Positions 44,696 through 52,687 of a stretch of 64,000 nucleotides of DNA are shown piece after piece (positions within the stretch are counted from its first letter, which is position 1; each line of letters opens with the position of its first letter). The notes under the pieces are model-generated. The model had not been told where the DNA came from and did no database searches. It saw only the letters and a list, made by a program, of their open reading frames with translations. This DNA comes from Streptomyces phaeoluteigriseus (GTDB lineage: Bacteria > Actinomycetota > Actinomycetes > Streptomycetales > Streptomycetaceae): contig NZ_MPOH02000019.1 in the NCBI RefSeq assembly GCF_001896135.2, positions 880,501 to 944,500 of the forward strand. Reading direction: 5' to 3'. The position numbers and the translations under genes were made by a program.

Positions 44696-45972
44696 AACGA
44701 GTTGATCTGGATCGTCTCGTCCCGGCCCGGACCCACGCCGATCGCGGAGATCGGGGCGCCGGACATCTCCTCCAGCGCCTTGACGTAGTCCTGGGCGTTC
44801 TTCGGCAGATCCTCGAAGGTCTTGGCCTTCGTGATGTCCTCGGACCAGCCCGGCAGGGTCTCGTAGATCGGCTTCGCGTGGTGGAAGTCGCTCTGCGAGT
44901 ACGGGAGTTCCTCGACGCGCTTGCCGTCGATCTCGTACGCCACGCAGACCGGGATCTGCTCCCAGCCGGTCAGGACGTCGAGCTTGGTGAGGAAGAAGTC
45001 GGTCAGGCCGTTCACGCGGGTCGCGTAGCGGGCGATGACCGCGTCGAACCAGCCGCAGCGACGGTCGCGGCCGGTGGTGACGCCCACCTCGCCGCCGATG
45101 CGGCGCAGCGCCTCGCCGTCCTCGTCGAACAGCTCCGTCGGGAACGGTCCGGCGCCGACACGGGTCGTGTAGGCCTTGAGGATGCCGATGACCCGGCTGA
45201 TCTTCGTCGGGCCCACGCCGGCGCCGGTGCAGGCGCCGCCCGCGGTCGGGTTCGACGAGGTGACGAAGGGGTACGTGCCGTGGTCGATGTCCAGCAGCGT
45301 GCCCTGGCCGCCCTCGAAGAGGACCACCTTGTCGTTCTCCAGGGCCTGGTTGATCACCAGGACCGTGTCGGCGACGTACGGCCGCAGCTTCTCGGCGTAG
45401 GCCAGCAGCTCCTCGACGACCTGGTCGACCGCGATGGCGCGGCGGTTGTAGAGCTTGGTGAGCAGCTGGTTCTTGACGTCGAGCGCCGCCTCGACCTTCT
45501 GCAGCAGGATCGACTCGTCGTACAGGTCCTGTACGCGGATGCCGACCCGGTTGATCTTGTCGGCGTAGGTCGGGCCGATGCCCCGTCCCGTGGTGCCGAT
45601 CTTCCGCTTTCCGAGGAAGCGTTCCGTCACCTTGTCGACAGTCACGTTGTAGGGCGTGATGATGTGCGCGTTGCCGCTGAGGAGCAGCTTCGACGTGTCG
45701 ACGCCTCGCTCGTTCAGACCGCTCAGCTCGGAGAGCAGGACCGACGGATCGACGACGACTCCGTTTCCGATGACGGGCGTACATCCGGGCGACAGGATTC
45801 CGGAAGGGAGGAGATGCAGTGCGTACTTCTGGTCGCCCACGACGACCGTGTGGCCGGCGTTGTTGCCACCCTGGTAACGCACTACATAATCCACCGAGCC
45901 GCCGAGCAGGTCGGTGGCCTTTCCCTTGCCCTCGTCACCCCACTGAGCACCGAGCAGCACAAGTGCGGGCAC
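44689..45972 (-). CDS. purA: adenylosuccinate synthetase
   Basis: 427 aa, the usual length. The GTP-binding loop 'GAQWGDEGKGKATD' is at 8-21; 'YQGGNNAGHT', 'TTGRGIGPTYADKINR', 'EGGQGTLLDIDHGTYPFVTSSN' and the 'GVTTGRDRRCGWFD' base-binding segment are all present. It joins IMP and aspartate to adenylosuccinate in AMP synthesis. The 3' end is the first unit of a triple 32-bp repeat. The upstream region has an unusual hairpin series. Confidence 0.97.
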   Translation of the reverse strand: MPALVLLGAQWGDEGKGKATDLLGGSVDYVVRYQGGNNAGHTVVVGDQKYALHLLPSGILSPGCTPVIGNGVVVDPSVLLSELSGLNERGVDTSKLLLSGNAHIITPYNVTVDKVTERFLGKRKIGTTGRGIGPTYADKINRVGIRVQDLYDESILLQKVEAALDVKNQLLTKLYNRRAIAVDQVVEELLAYAEKLRPYVADTVLVINQALENDKVVLFEGGQGTLLDIDHGTYPFVTSSNPTAGGACTGAGVGPTKISRVIGILKAYTTRVGAGPFPTELFDEDGEALRRIGGEVGVTTGRDRRCGWFDAVIARYATRVNGLTDFFLTKLDVLTGWEQIPVCVAYEIDGKRVEELPYSQSDFHHAKPIYETLPGWSEDITKAKTFEDLPKNAQDYVKALEEMSGAPISAIGVGPGRDETIQINSFI

Positions 45973-46214
45973 GCGCGTACACCCCTTCCGGGTGGGGCAT
46001 GTCCAGGGTCAGGGGCGTACGCGGAGGCTCTCACCACCGCGTGCACCACGACCGTCGTCGGTCGCGGTACAGCGACCGTCTTCGGTCGCCGAACGACCGT
46101 CGCCGGTCGCACACCGTCGGACCCGGATGCCCCGGAATAGACGAAGCCCCTGGCGCAATAGCGCAAGGGGCTCTTGCACAAAGATGCTACCCGAGGAAGC
46201 GAGGCAGGACCGAG
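45973..46214. promoter_or_regulatory. purA/DAGK divergent region with three similar hairpins and a fourth terminator-like hairpin
   Basis: CGACCGTCGTCGGTCG (46049-46064), CGACCGTCTTCGGTCG (46073-46088) and CGACCGTCGCCGGTCG (46094-46109) are three versions of the same 6-bp-stem palindrome, 24 and 21 bases apart. A further hairpin at 46143-46170 (AGCCCCT/AGGGGCT outer stem, GCGC inner stem) resembles Streptomyces terminators. Position fits operators or leader structures for purA or the DAGK-like gene. Confidence 0.55.
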
Positions 46215-47051
46215 GTGGCGACTTTCGCGACGCCGGACCAGCTGCTGGTGATCATCGATCCGGTCGCCCGGAGGACGGACGGCGAGTCCGTACGGATCGC
46301 GAAAGACGTGCTCAGCGCGGGTGCGGCCACGAAAGTGTGCCTCCCGGAGGATGCGGGGGAATTTGCCCGCGTCCTCGCGCGCCGGGGCTCGCGGCGGCCC
46401 GTCGTGATCGGTGACGACCGTGCGCTCCTGCGCGCGGTGGCCCTGCTGCACCGGCAGCGCGAGCTGGCCGAATGCGTGCTGTCGATGGTGCCCGTGGGCA
46501 GCGCCCTGAGCGTCGCGCAGGCCCTGGGGGTGCCCCTGGGGGCCGTGGCGGCGGCGCGGGCCGTCCTGGACGGCACAGAGCGCCGCCTGGACCTGCTCGT
46601 CGACGACAGCGACGGGGTCGTTCTGGGCACACTGCGGATCCCGCCACTGTCCGGCCAGGACGGACAGCGGGACGCGGACGGGATACGGCCGTGGCTGCGG
46701 ACCTGCCAGTCCCTCGTGCGGACGCTGGTGCCGTCCCGGCCGGCCCCGGCCCCGGCGGCACCCGGCCCCACGCGGCTGCGGGTCGAGGTCGACGGGGTGA
46801 CGCTGGTCGACCTGGACCAGCCCGTGGAGGCCGTGTCGGTGACCCCGGACGCCTCCGGCACGGCGGTGGTGCGGGTCCGGCCGGTGTCGGTGGGCGCGGA
46901 GGCGTCCCCGCTGGAGGCCCGGGGCCGCACGGTGACCGTGTCCGGGGCGGACTTCCGCTACCGGGCCGACGCGGCGGTGGCGGGGCCGGTACGGCGACGG
47001 ACGTGGGTGGTGCGGGAGGGAGCACTGGGGCTGGTGCTACCGGGGCGGTGA
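46215..47051 (+). CDS. diacylglycerol kinase-like (DAGK catalytic domain) protein
   Basis: 278 aa from a GTG at 46215. 'LLVIIDPVARRTDGESVRIA' corresponds to the N-terminal 'NP.AG' segment of DAGK/sphingosine kinase-like proteins, and 'VVIGDDRALLRAVALLH' to the GGDGT region, here altered (IGDDRAL). The loss of canonical GGDGT raises doubt about kinase activity. This form is conserved next to purA in Streptomyces as far as I recall. The C-terminal part is beta-rich as in the family. Confidence 0.7.
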   Translation: MATFATPDQLLVIIDPVARRTDGESVRIAKDVLSAGAATKVCLPEDAGEFARVLARRGSRRPVVIGDDRALLRAVALLHRQRELAECVLSMVPVGSALSVAQALGVPLGAVAAARAVLDGTERRLDLLVDDSDGVVLGTLRIPPLSGQDGQRDADGIRPWLRTCQSLVRTLVPSRPAPAPAAPGPTRLRVEVDGVTLVDLDQPVEAVSVTPDASGTAVVRVRPVSVGAEASPLEARGRTVTVSGADFRYRADAAVAGPVRRRTWVVREGALGLVLPGR

Positions 47052-47455
47052 GGTCGGGGGTCGGTGATCTGGGGGCCGTGGGGTCCGTCTGGGTGCCCTG
47101 GGGGGCCGGACGGTCCGGGTGCCCTGTGGCCGGACGGTCCGGGTGCCCTGGGGCCGGGCGGTCCGGCGGGGCGGGGGCTGGGCGGTTCCGGGAGGCCTGG
47201 CAGTTCCGGAGGGTCTGGGGGCCCGGGGCCAGCTGGTCACGTAGCCGGGGTGTCGGAGCGTACGGGTCCACGTAGTGGCTGGGCATGCCGTCAGGATCGG
47301 CGTTGCGCCACGACGAGTGCGGGACCGGCCCGGCGGCCTACGAGGCGTACCTCCGGGCGTCTGGTGGACCGGTACGCCCTCCGGAACCCGCCGTCGGAGA
47401 CGAGGCGCGTCGGCGGTCGGCGCGGTGAAGGCGGCCGGGTCGTGCGTGGCCAGGA
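47052..47455. repeat. repeat-rich intergenic region, possible gene remnant
   Basis: 404 bases without an intact gene. At 47105-47170 a roughly 24-bp unit containing CCGGACGGTCCGGGTGCCCT is repeated about three times right after the DAGK-like gene. On the minus strand at about 47295-47440 two frames encode 'TRLILATHDPAAFTA' and 'RLVSDGGFRRAYRSTRRPEV' ending at a stop, with good codon bias; this may be the C-terminus of a lost or frameshifted gene that I cannot identify. Confidence 0.45.
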
Positions 47456-48028
47456 TCAGCCGGGTGACGTCGTCGCGGACCGAGGAGCGCCGACGGGTTC
47501 CGGCTGGTCCTGGGAGCCCTTGCCGAAGACCTGCTCACGGTGCACCCGCCACCGCTCCATCATGGCCGTGATCTCGCCCTCGATGAACTCGAAGAAGGCG
47601 AGCGTCTCGGCCATCCGGCTGCCCGCGGGGGTGTCGGCGCCCAGGCTGGCGACGCCCTCGCGCAGGGCGCCCTCCCACCGCTTGAGGACCGTCTCGCGGT
47701 TGGTGAGTGCCTCGTACCACTGATCGCTGTGCACCCGGTAGCGCTCCCGGCGCGAACCGGGTTCCCGCTCGCGGGCCACCATGTGCTGCTGCGACAGGTA
47801 CCGGACGGCGCCGGAGACGGCCGCGGGGCTGATCCGCAGCTGCTCGCCCAGCTCGGCCGAGGTCATCGCGCCCGAGTCGGAGGACAGGAGCGCAGCGAAG
47901 ACCCGCGCGGCCATGCGCTGCATGCCCGCCTCCACCAGCTGCGCGGCGAAGGACTCGACGAACCGCGACACGGCCTCCGCGTCCCGCCCGCCCTGGGCCC
48001 TGCCCCCCGCACCGGCTGCTTCGCTCAT
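47456..48028 (-). CDS. GbsR/MarR family transcriptional regulator
   Basis: 190 aa from the ATG at 48026-48028. The winged HTH 'MTSAELGEQLRISPAAVSGAVRYLSQQHMVAREREPGSRRERYRV' and a helical C-terminus ('SRMAETLAFFEFIEGEITAMMERW') are typical of GbsR-type regulators. It is divergent from the ABC exporter operon, whose promoter carries repeated TTCTGAA motifs, so it probably represses that operon and itself. Confidence 0.88.
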   Translation of the reverse strand: MSEAAGAGGRAQGGRDAEAVSRFVESFAAQLVEAGMQRMAARVFAALLSSDSGAMTSAELGEQLRISPAAVSGAVRYLSQQHMVAREREPGSRRERYRVHSDQWYEALTNRETVLKRWEGALREGVASLGADTPAGSRMAETLAFFEFIEGEITAMMERWRVHREQVFGKGSQDQPEPVGAPRSATTSPG

Positions 48029-48065
48029 GGTCACATCCTAACGATCCTTTCCAGGCTTCCTTAAC

Positions 48066-48099
48066 TTCACAAGTTTCTGAACTGAGCGTACGTTCTGAA
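48066..48099 (+). promoter_or_regulatory. promoter of the ABC exporter operon with TTCTGAA repeats
   Basis: TTCACA (48066-48071) and TACGTT (48089-48094) are 17 bases apart; 7 bases later the ATG of the ATPase gene follows with no Shine-Dalgarno sequence, so the transcript is probably leaderless. TTCTGAA occurs at 48075-48081 and 48093-48099, 18 bases apart, and AGTTTCTGAACT (48073-48084) is a palindromic box. These are candidate operators for the divergent GbsR/MarR regulator. Confidence 0.55.
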
Positions 48100-48101
48100 G
48101 C

Positions 48102-49057
48102 ATGACGAAGGCCATCACGGTGTCCGGACTGCACAAGTCCTTCGGCCGCACCCACGCACTGGACGGGCTGGACCTGGAGGTCGAGACGGGCGAGGTGCAC
48201 GGCTTCCTCGGCCCCAACGGCTCCGGCAAGTCCACCACCATCCGCGTCCTCCTCGGCCTGCTGCGGGCCGACTCCGGCGCCGCGCAGATCCTCGGCCGCG
48301 ACCCCTGGCGGGACGCGGTGGAGGTGCACCGCCGCATCGCGTACGTCCCCGGCGACGTGACCCTGTGGCGCAACCTCACCGGCGGTGAGGTCATCGACCT
48401 CTTCGGCCGGCTGCACGAGGGGGGCCGCGCGAAACGCGTCGGCAGGGTGGTGGCGGGCGACGGGCGGGCGGCCTGGACGACCGGCGCCGCGCCGAACTGG
48501 TCGAACGCTTCGAACTGGACCCCACCAAGAAGGGCCACACCTACTCCAAGGGCAACCGGCAGAAGGTCGCCCTGGTCGCCGCGTTCGCCTCGGACGTCGA
48601 CCTGCTCATCCTGGACGAGCCGACCTCGGGCCTGGACCCGCTGATGGAGGCGGTCTTCCAGCGGTGCGTGCAGGAGGAGCGCGACCGGGGCCGTACGGTC
48701 CTGCTGTCCTCGCACATCCTCAGCGAGGTCGAGGAGCTGTGCGACCGGGTCAGCATCATCCGCCAGGGCCGCACGGTCGAGACCGGCTCACTGGCCGACC
48801 TGCGCCACCTCACCCGTACCAGCGTCACCGCCGAACTCGCCGGTGAGCCCGACGGTCTGGCCCGTCTGCCCGGCGTCCACGACCTCGACGTACAGGGCCG
48901 CCGGGTCCGGCTCCAGGTCGACGCCGAGGGACTCGACGCCGTCCTGCGGTCGCTGAGCGAGACGGGGGTGCGGTCACTGACGTCGACGCCGCCCACGCTG
49001 GAGGAGTTGTTCCTGCGCCACTACCAGTCCGGCACCGCGCAGGAGGCGGCCCGATGA
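48102..49057 (+). pseudogene. ABC transporter ATP-binding protein, frameshifted with a 17-residue insertion
   Basis: ATPase of a DrrA-type exporter. 'GFLGPNGSGKSTTIRVLLGL' is Walker A; after the break the second frame encodes 'YSKGNRQKVALVAAFASDVDLLILDEPTSGLDPLMEAVF' with signature and Walker B, and the DrrA-like C-terminal domain. Between 'LFGRLH' and 'GGLDDRRRAELVERF' lie about 50 extra bases (48417-48466) not seen in relatives I remember, and one G is missing near 48465. The length to the stop is 3n+2. The stop overlaps the permease ATG. Confidence 0.8.
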
Positions 49058-50634
49058 ACACCCTCGCGCCCCACCTCGCGGGGACCGGAACGCTGTTGCG
49101 GTTCGCGCTGCGCCGCGACCGGGTCATGATCCCGCTCTGGGTGGGCGTCAACGCCCTGATGGTCCTCTCCATGCCGAACACCCTGAAAGGCCTGTACGGC
49201 ACGGCCGGCGAGCGCGCCGACCTGATGGAGCAGATGGCGACCAACTCCTCACTGCGCGCCCTCGTCGGCCCCGTCTTCGACGACTCCCTGGGCGCCCTCA
49301 CCGCCTGGCGGGTCGGCGTCTACGCCGGCGCCCTCGCGGCCGTGACCAGCATCCTCATCGTCGTACGGCACACCCGTGACGAGGAGGAGAGCGGCCGTCA
49401 GGAGCTGATCGCGTCCGGCGTGGTGGGGCGGCGTGCCTCGCTGACGTCGGCGCTGCTGACGGCTGCGGTCGCCGACGCCGTCCTGGCCCTGCTGGTCACC
49501 GCCGGACTGGCGGGGCAGGGGGTGGCCGGGGCGCTGGCCCTCGGGCTGGGGCTAGCGGCCGTGGGGATGCTCTTCGCGACCATGGCGGCGATCGTCGCGC
49601 AGCTCACCGAGAGCGCGCGGCTGGCCCGCGGGCTGACCTCGGGGGTGCTGGGCGCCGCGTTCGTGCTCCGCGCGGCGGGCGACTCGGCGACGGACGACGG
49701 CTCCTCCGCGCTGACCTGGCTGTCCCCGCTCGGCTGGCTGGAGAACCTGCGGCCCTTCGCGGACGAACGCTGGTGGGTGCTGGGGCTGTTCACGGCGGCG
49801 ATCGCCGCGCAGGGCGTGGCGGCGTACGTGCTGGCGGGACGCCGGGACGTCGGCATGAGCTTCCTGCCGACCCGGCCGGGACCGGCCGCCGGCCGGCTGC
49901 GCACGGCCGGGGCACTGGCCTGGCGGCTGCAACGCGGCGGTGTCCTCGGCTGGAGCGTCGGCTTCTTCCTCGCCGGGCTCGTCTACGGCGGGATGACGGA
50001 GGGCGCGGCCGACCTGGTCGGCGACAACGAGCGGGCCCGCGAGATCTTCGAGCGGATGGGCGGCCGGTCGGCGATCACCGACGCCTTCCTCGCCGCGATG
50101 ATCGGCATGCTCGGCCTGGTCGCCGCCCTCTACATCGTCGCCTCGGTCCTGCGGCCGCACGGCGAGGAGACCTCCGGCCGCGCGGAACCGGTCCTCGTCA
50201 ACGCCGTCGGCCGACTACGCTGGGCCGCCGGTCATCTGGTGATCGCGTTCGGCGGCGCCGCCCTGATCATGCTGCTGGCGGGCCTCGGCTTCACCCTGGG
50301 CTACGGCAAGGAGGCCGGCCCGATCCTGGCCGGCTGCCTGGTCCAGCTCCCCGCGGTGTGGGTCGTCGGCGGCCTCGCGGTCCTCCTGTACGGCCTCGCC
50401 CCGCGGCTGGCCCCGGCAGCCTGGGGCGTGGCGGGCGCGGTCCTGCTCCTCGGCTGGATCGGTCCCGCCCTCGACGTCCCGCAGACGGTGCTGGACCTCT
50501 CCCCCTTCGGCCACCTGCCGAAGCTGCCGGGCGGCGGGATGGAGTGGCCGCCGGTGCTGGTCCTCACCGCGCTGGCGGCGGGGCTGGTGGCGGCAGGGCT
50601 CGCGGGGCTGCGCAGGCGCGACCTGACGACGTGA
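49054..50634 (+). CDS. ABC exporter permease (polyketide/anthracycline exporter type)
   Basis: 526 aa with about twelve membrane segments, i.e. two six-TM halves fused in one chain as in the PrmC/ABC-2 exporter permeases next to DrrA-like ATPases. 'RHTRDEEESGRQELIASGVVGRRASL' and 'RPHGEETSGRAEPVLVNAVGRLRW' are the paired cytoplasmic loops (EE..GR.E.). ATGA overlap couples it to the ATPase gene. Cargo unknown; drug or lipid export is the usual role. Confidence 0.88.
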   Translation: MNTLAPHLAGTGTLLRFALRRDRVMIPLWVGVNALMVLSMPNTLKGLYGTAGERADLMEQMATNSSLRALVGPVFDDSLGALTAWRVGVYAGALAAVTSILIVVRHTRDEEESGRQELIASGVVGRRASLTSALLTAAVADAVLALLVTAGLAGQGVAGALALGLGLAAVGMLFATMAAIVAQLTESARLARGLTSGVLGAAFVLRAAGDSATDDGSSALTWLSPLGWLENLRPFADERWWVLGLFTAAIAAQGVAAYVLAGRRDVGMSFLPTRPGPAAGRLRTAGALAWRLQRGGVLGWSVGFFLAGLVYGGMTEGAADLVGDNERAREIFERMGGRSAITDAFLAAMIGMLGLVAALYIVASVLRPHGEETSGRAEPVLVNAVGRLRWAAGHLVIAFGGAALIMLLAGLGFTLGYGKEAGPILAGCLVQLPAVWVVGGLAVLLYGLAPRLAPAAWGVAGAVLLLGWIGPALDVPQTVLDLSPFGHLPKLPGGGMEWPPVLVLTALAAGLVAAGLAGLRRRDLTT

Positions 50635-50658
50635 CGGGGCCGACGGCGGGCTCGGTCT

Positions 50659-51879
50659 CTACCCGACCTCGACGCTGAGCCCTTCCAGCCCCCTGATCAC
50701 GAAGTTCGGCTTGCGCTCGGGCTCCGCCGCCAGGCGCAGTGTGGGGGCCTTCTCCAGGAGCGCCCCCATCGACGCGGCCAGCTCGATGCGGGCGAGGGGA
50801 GCGCCGATGCAGTAGTGGATGCCCGCGCTGAAGGAGATGTGCGGGTTCTCCTTCCGGGTGAGGTCCAGGCGGTCCGGGGCGGTGAAGACGGCGGGGTCGT
50901 GGTTGGCGGAGCCGAACAGCATCGCGATCTCCGCGCCCCGCGGGATCACCGTGCCGTCGATCTCGATCTCGTCGAGGACCCAGCGCTCGAAGAGCTGGAG
51001 GGGGGTGTCATAGCGCATCAGCTCCTCCACGGCGGAAGAGACCAGGAAGTGGTCGGCGCGCAGGGCCGCCAATTGGTCCGGGTTGCGGAACAGCGCCCAC
51101 CAGCCGTTGACCGTGGCGTTCACCGTGGCCTCGTGGCCCGCGTTGAGCAGAAGCACGGCCGTCGAGATCATCTCCTGCTCGGTGAGCCGGTCGCCCTCGT
51201 CGTGGGCCGCGATCAGCCCGGAGATCAGGTCGTCGCCGGGCTCCTTGCGGCGGGCCGCGATCAGCTCCAGCAGATACTCGGAGAACTCCACCGACGCGCG
51301 CACCGCCCTGCGGGCCGTCTCCTGCGACGGACTCAGCTCGTACATCCCGCAGATGTCCGCCGACCAGGGCCTGAGCGGGGCCCGCTCCGACGCCGGGATC
51401 CCCAGCATCTCGGCGATCACCGCCACCGGCAGCGGTTCCGCGACGTCCGTCAGCAGATCGCCCCCGCCGGCCGCCACCAGCCCGTCCACCAGCTCACCGG
51501 CCAGCCGCTCCACGTACGGCTTCAGCCGCTCGACCGTGCGGGGGGTGAACGCCTTCGACACCAGACGCCGGATCCGGGTGTGGTCCGGCGGCTCCAGGTC
51601 GAGCATCCCGTGGTCGTTCAGCGTGTGGAACGGCTCGTGCTCCTCCGGGGGCGCCGTCCGCCCGAAGTCCTCGTGCGTGAAACGGTGCTGGTAGGTCCGC
51701 CCCAGCCGCCGGTCCCGCAGCAACGCCGAGACGTCCGCGTGGTGCGGCACCAGCCACTGGTCGGTGGGCTCGTACCGGATCACCCGGCCCCGCTCCCGCA
51801 GCTCGGCGTAGGCCGGGTACGGGTCGGCCACGAACGCCGGGTCCCAGGGATCGAAGCGAAGGTCGTCGACTGCTGCCAT
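50659..51879 (-). CDS. cytochrome P450
   Basis: 406 aa. I-helix 'AGHEATVN' at 247-254 (Ala-Gly-His-Glu in place of the usual AGxET), ExxR at 286-289 (EELMRYD), and haem loop 'FSAGIHYCIGAPLARIE' with Cys357. The protein is soluble, as other bacterial class I P450s, and needs ferredoxin and reductase, neither encoded nearby. It resembles the CYP107 family. It converges with the exporter permease at a 24-base gap. Confidence 0.92.
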   Translation of the reverse strand: MAAVDDLRFDPWDPAFVADPYPAYAELRERGRVIRYEPTDQWLVPHHADVSALLRDRRLGRTYQHRFTHEDFGRTAPPEEHEPFHTLNDHGMLDLEPPDHTRIRRLVSKAFTPRTVERLKPYVERLAGELVDGLVAAGGGDLLTDVAEPLPVAVIAEMLGIPASERAPLRPWSADICGMYELSPSQETARRAVRASVEFSEYLLELIAARRKEPGDDLISGLIAAHDEGDRLTEQEMISTAVLLLNAGHEATVNATVNGWWALFRNPDQLAALRADHFLVSSAVEELMRYDTPLQLFERWVLDEIEIDGTVIPRGAEIAMLFGSANHDPAVFTAPDRLDLTRKENPHISFSAGIHYCIGAPLARIELAASMGALLEKAPTLRLAAEPERKPNFVIRGLEGLSVEVG

Positions 51880-51936
51880 GACCGGACGCTAGCCCGTCGA
51901 CCCCACCTCTGACCAGGGTGACCAGGGTGCCTGGAT

Positions 51937-51972
51937 GATCAGGGCGATCAGGGCGATCAGGGCGATCAGGGC
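51937..51972 (-). repeat. 9-bp tandem repeat, four copies
   Basis: GATCAGGGC is repeated four times in the gap between the P450 start and the 3' end of the NarL-type regulator, flanked by further degenerate TGACCAGGG units. No gene in 51880-52021. Confidence 0.85.
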
Positions 51973-52021
51973 GAGGTGATCAGGGGTGACCAGGTGCTCT
52001 CGGGCCGGCTCCGCCGCGTTC

Positions 52022-52687
52022 TCACCCCGGTCTCACCAACCGTGCCTCGTAGGCGAACACCGCCGCCTGGGTGCGGTCCCGCAGGCCCAGCTTCACCAGG
52101 ATCCTGCTGACGTGCGTCTTGATCGTGGACTCAGCCACCACCAGCCGCCCGGCTATCTCCGCGTTGGACAGGCCCTGCGCGATGAGGACCAGGACCTCCG
52201 TCTCCCGCTCGGTCAGGTCGCCGTAGGACGCCTGGGCGCCGCGGGGCAGGCGAGGGCCGTCGCTCAGTTTGGAGAACTCGGTGATCAGGCGTCTGGTGAC
52301 GGACGGGGCGAGAAGCGCCTCCCCGACGGCCACGATCCGGACGCCGTCGGCGAGTTGGCGGGCGGAGGCGTCCTTCAGCAGGAAGCCGGAGGCTCCGGCC
52401 CGCAATGCCTGGTAGACGTACTCGTCGAGGTCGAAGGTGGTGAGGACCAGCACCTTCGCCGTGCCGTCCGCGGCCACGATCTCCCGCGTCGCCTCGATGC
52501 CGTTCATCTCGGGCATCCGGATGTCCATCAGGACGACGTCGGGGGCCAGTTCACGGACGCGGTCCACCGCCTCGCGGCCGTTGACCGCCTCGCCGACCAC
52601 CTCTATGTCCGGCATCGCGTTCAGCAGGACGGAGAAGCCCTCGCGCACCATCATCTGATCGTCCGCGATCAGTACCCGGATCGTCAT
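52022..52687 (-). CDS. NarL/LuxR-type response regulator (first of two paralogous systems)
   Basis: 221 aa. Receiver with Asp55 (VVLMDIRMPE), 'LTTFDLDEYVYQALRAGASGFLLKD', and a LuxR HTH 'LTERETEVLVLIAQGLSNAEIAGRLVVAESTIKTH'. Its ATG overlaps the kinase stop (ATGA 52684-52687). It is about 70% like the regulator at 54386-55060 by eye. DesR/LiaR-like systems of this type often control adjacent ABC exporters. Confidence 0.92.
   Translation of the reverse strand: MTIRVLIADDQMMVREGFSVLLNAMPDIEVVGEAVNGREAVDRVRELAPDVVLMDIRMPEMNGIEATREIVAADGTAKVLVLTTFDLDEYVYQALRAGASGFLLKDASARQLADGVRIVAVGEALLAPSVTRRLITEFSKLSDGPRLPRGAQASYGDLTERETEVLVLIAQGLSNAEIAGRLVVAESTIKTHVSRILVKLGLRDRTQAAVFAYEARLVRPG

Noticed and set aside
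46312..47286. Minus-strand frame starting MPSHYVDPYAP with GHPDRPA repeats
   Set aside because: The repeats come from the G-rich intergenic DNA repeat and the frame continues antisense through the DAGK-like gene.
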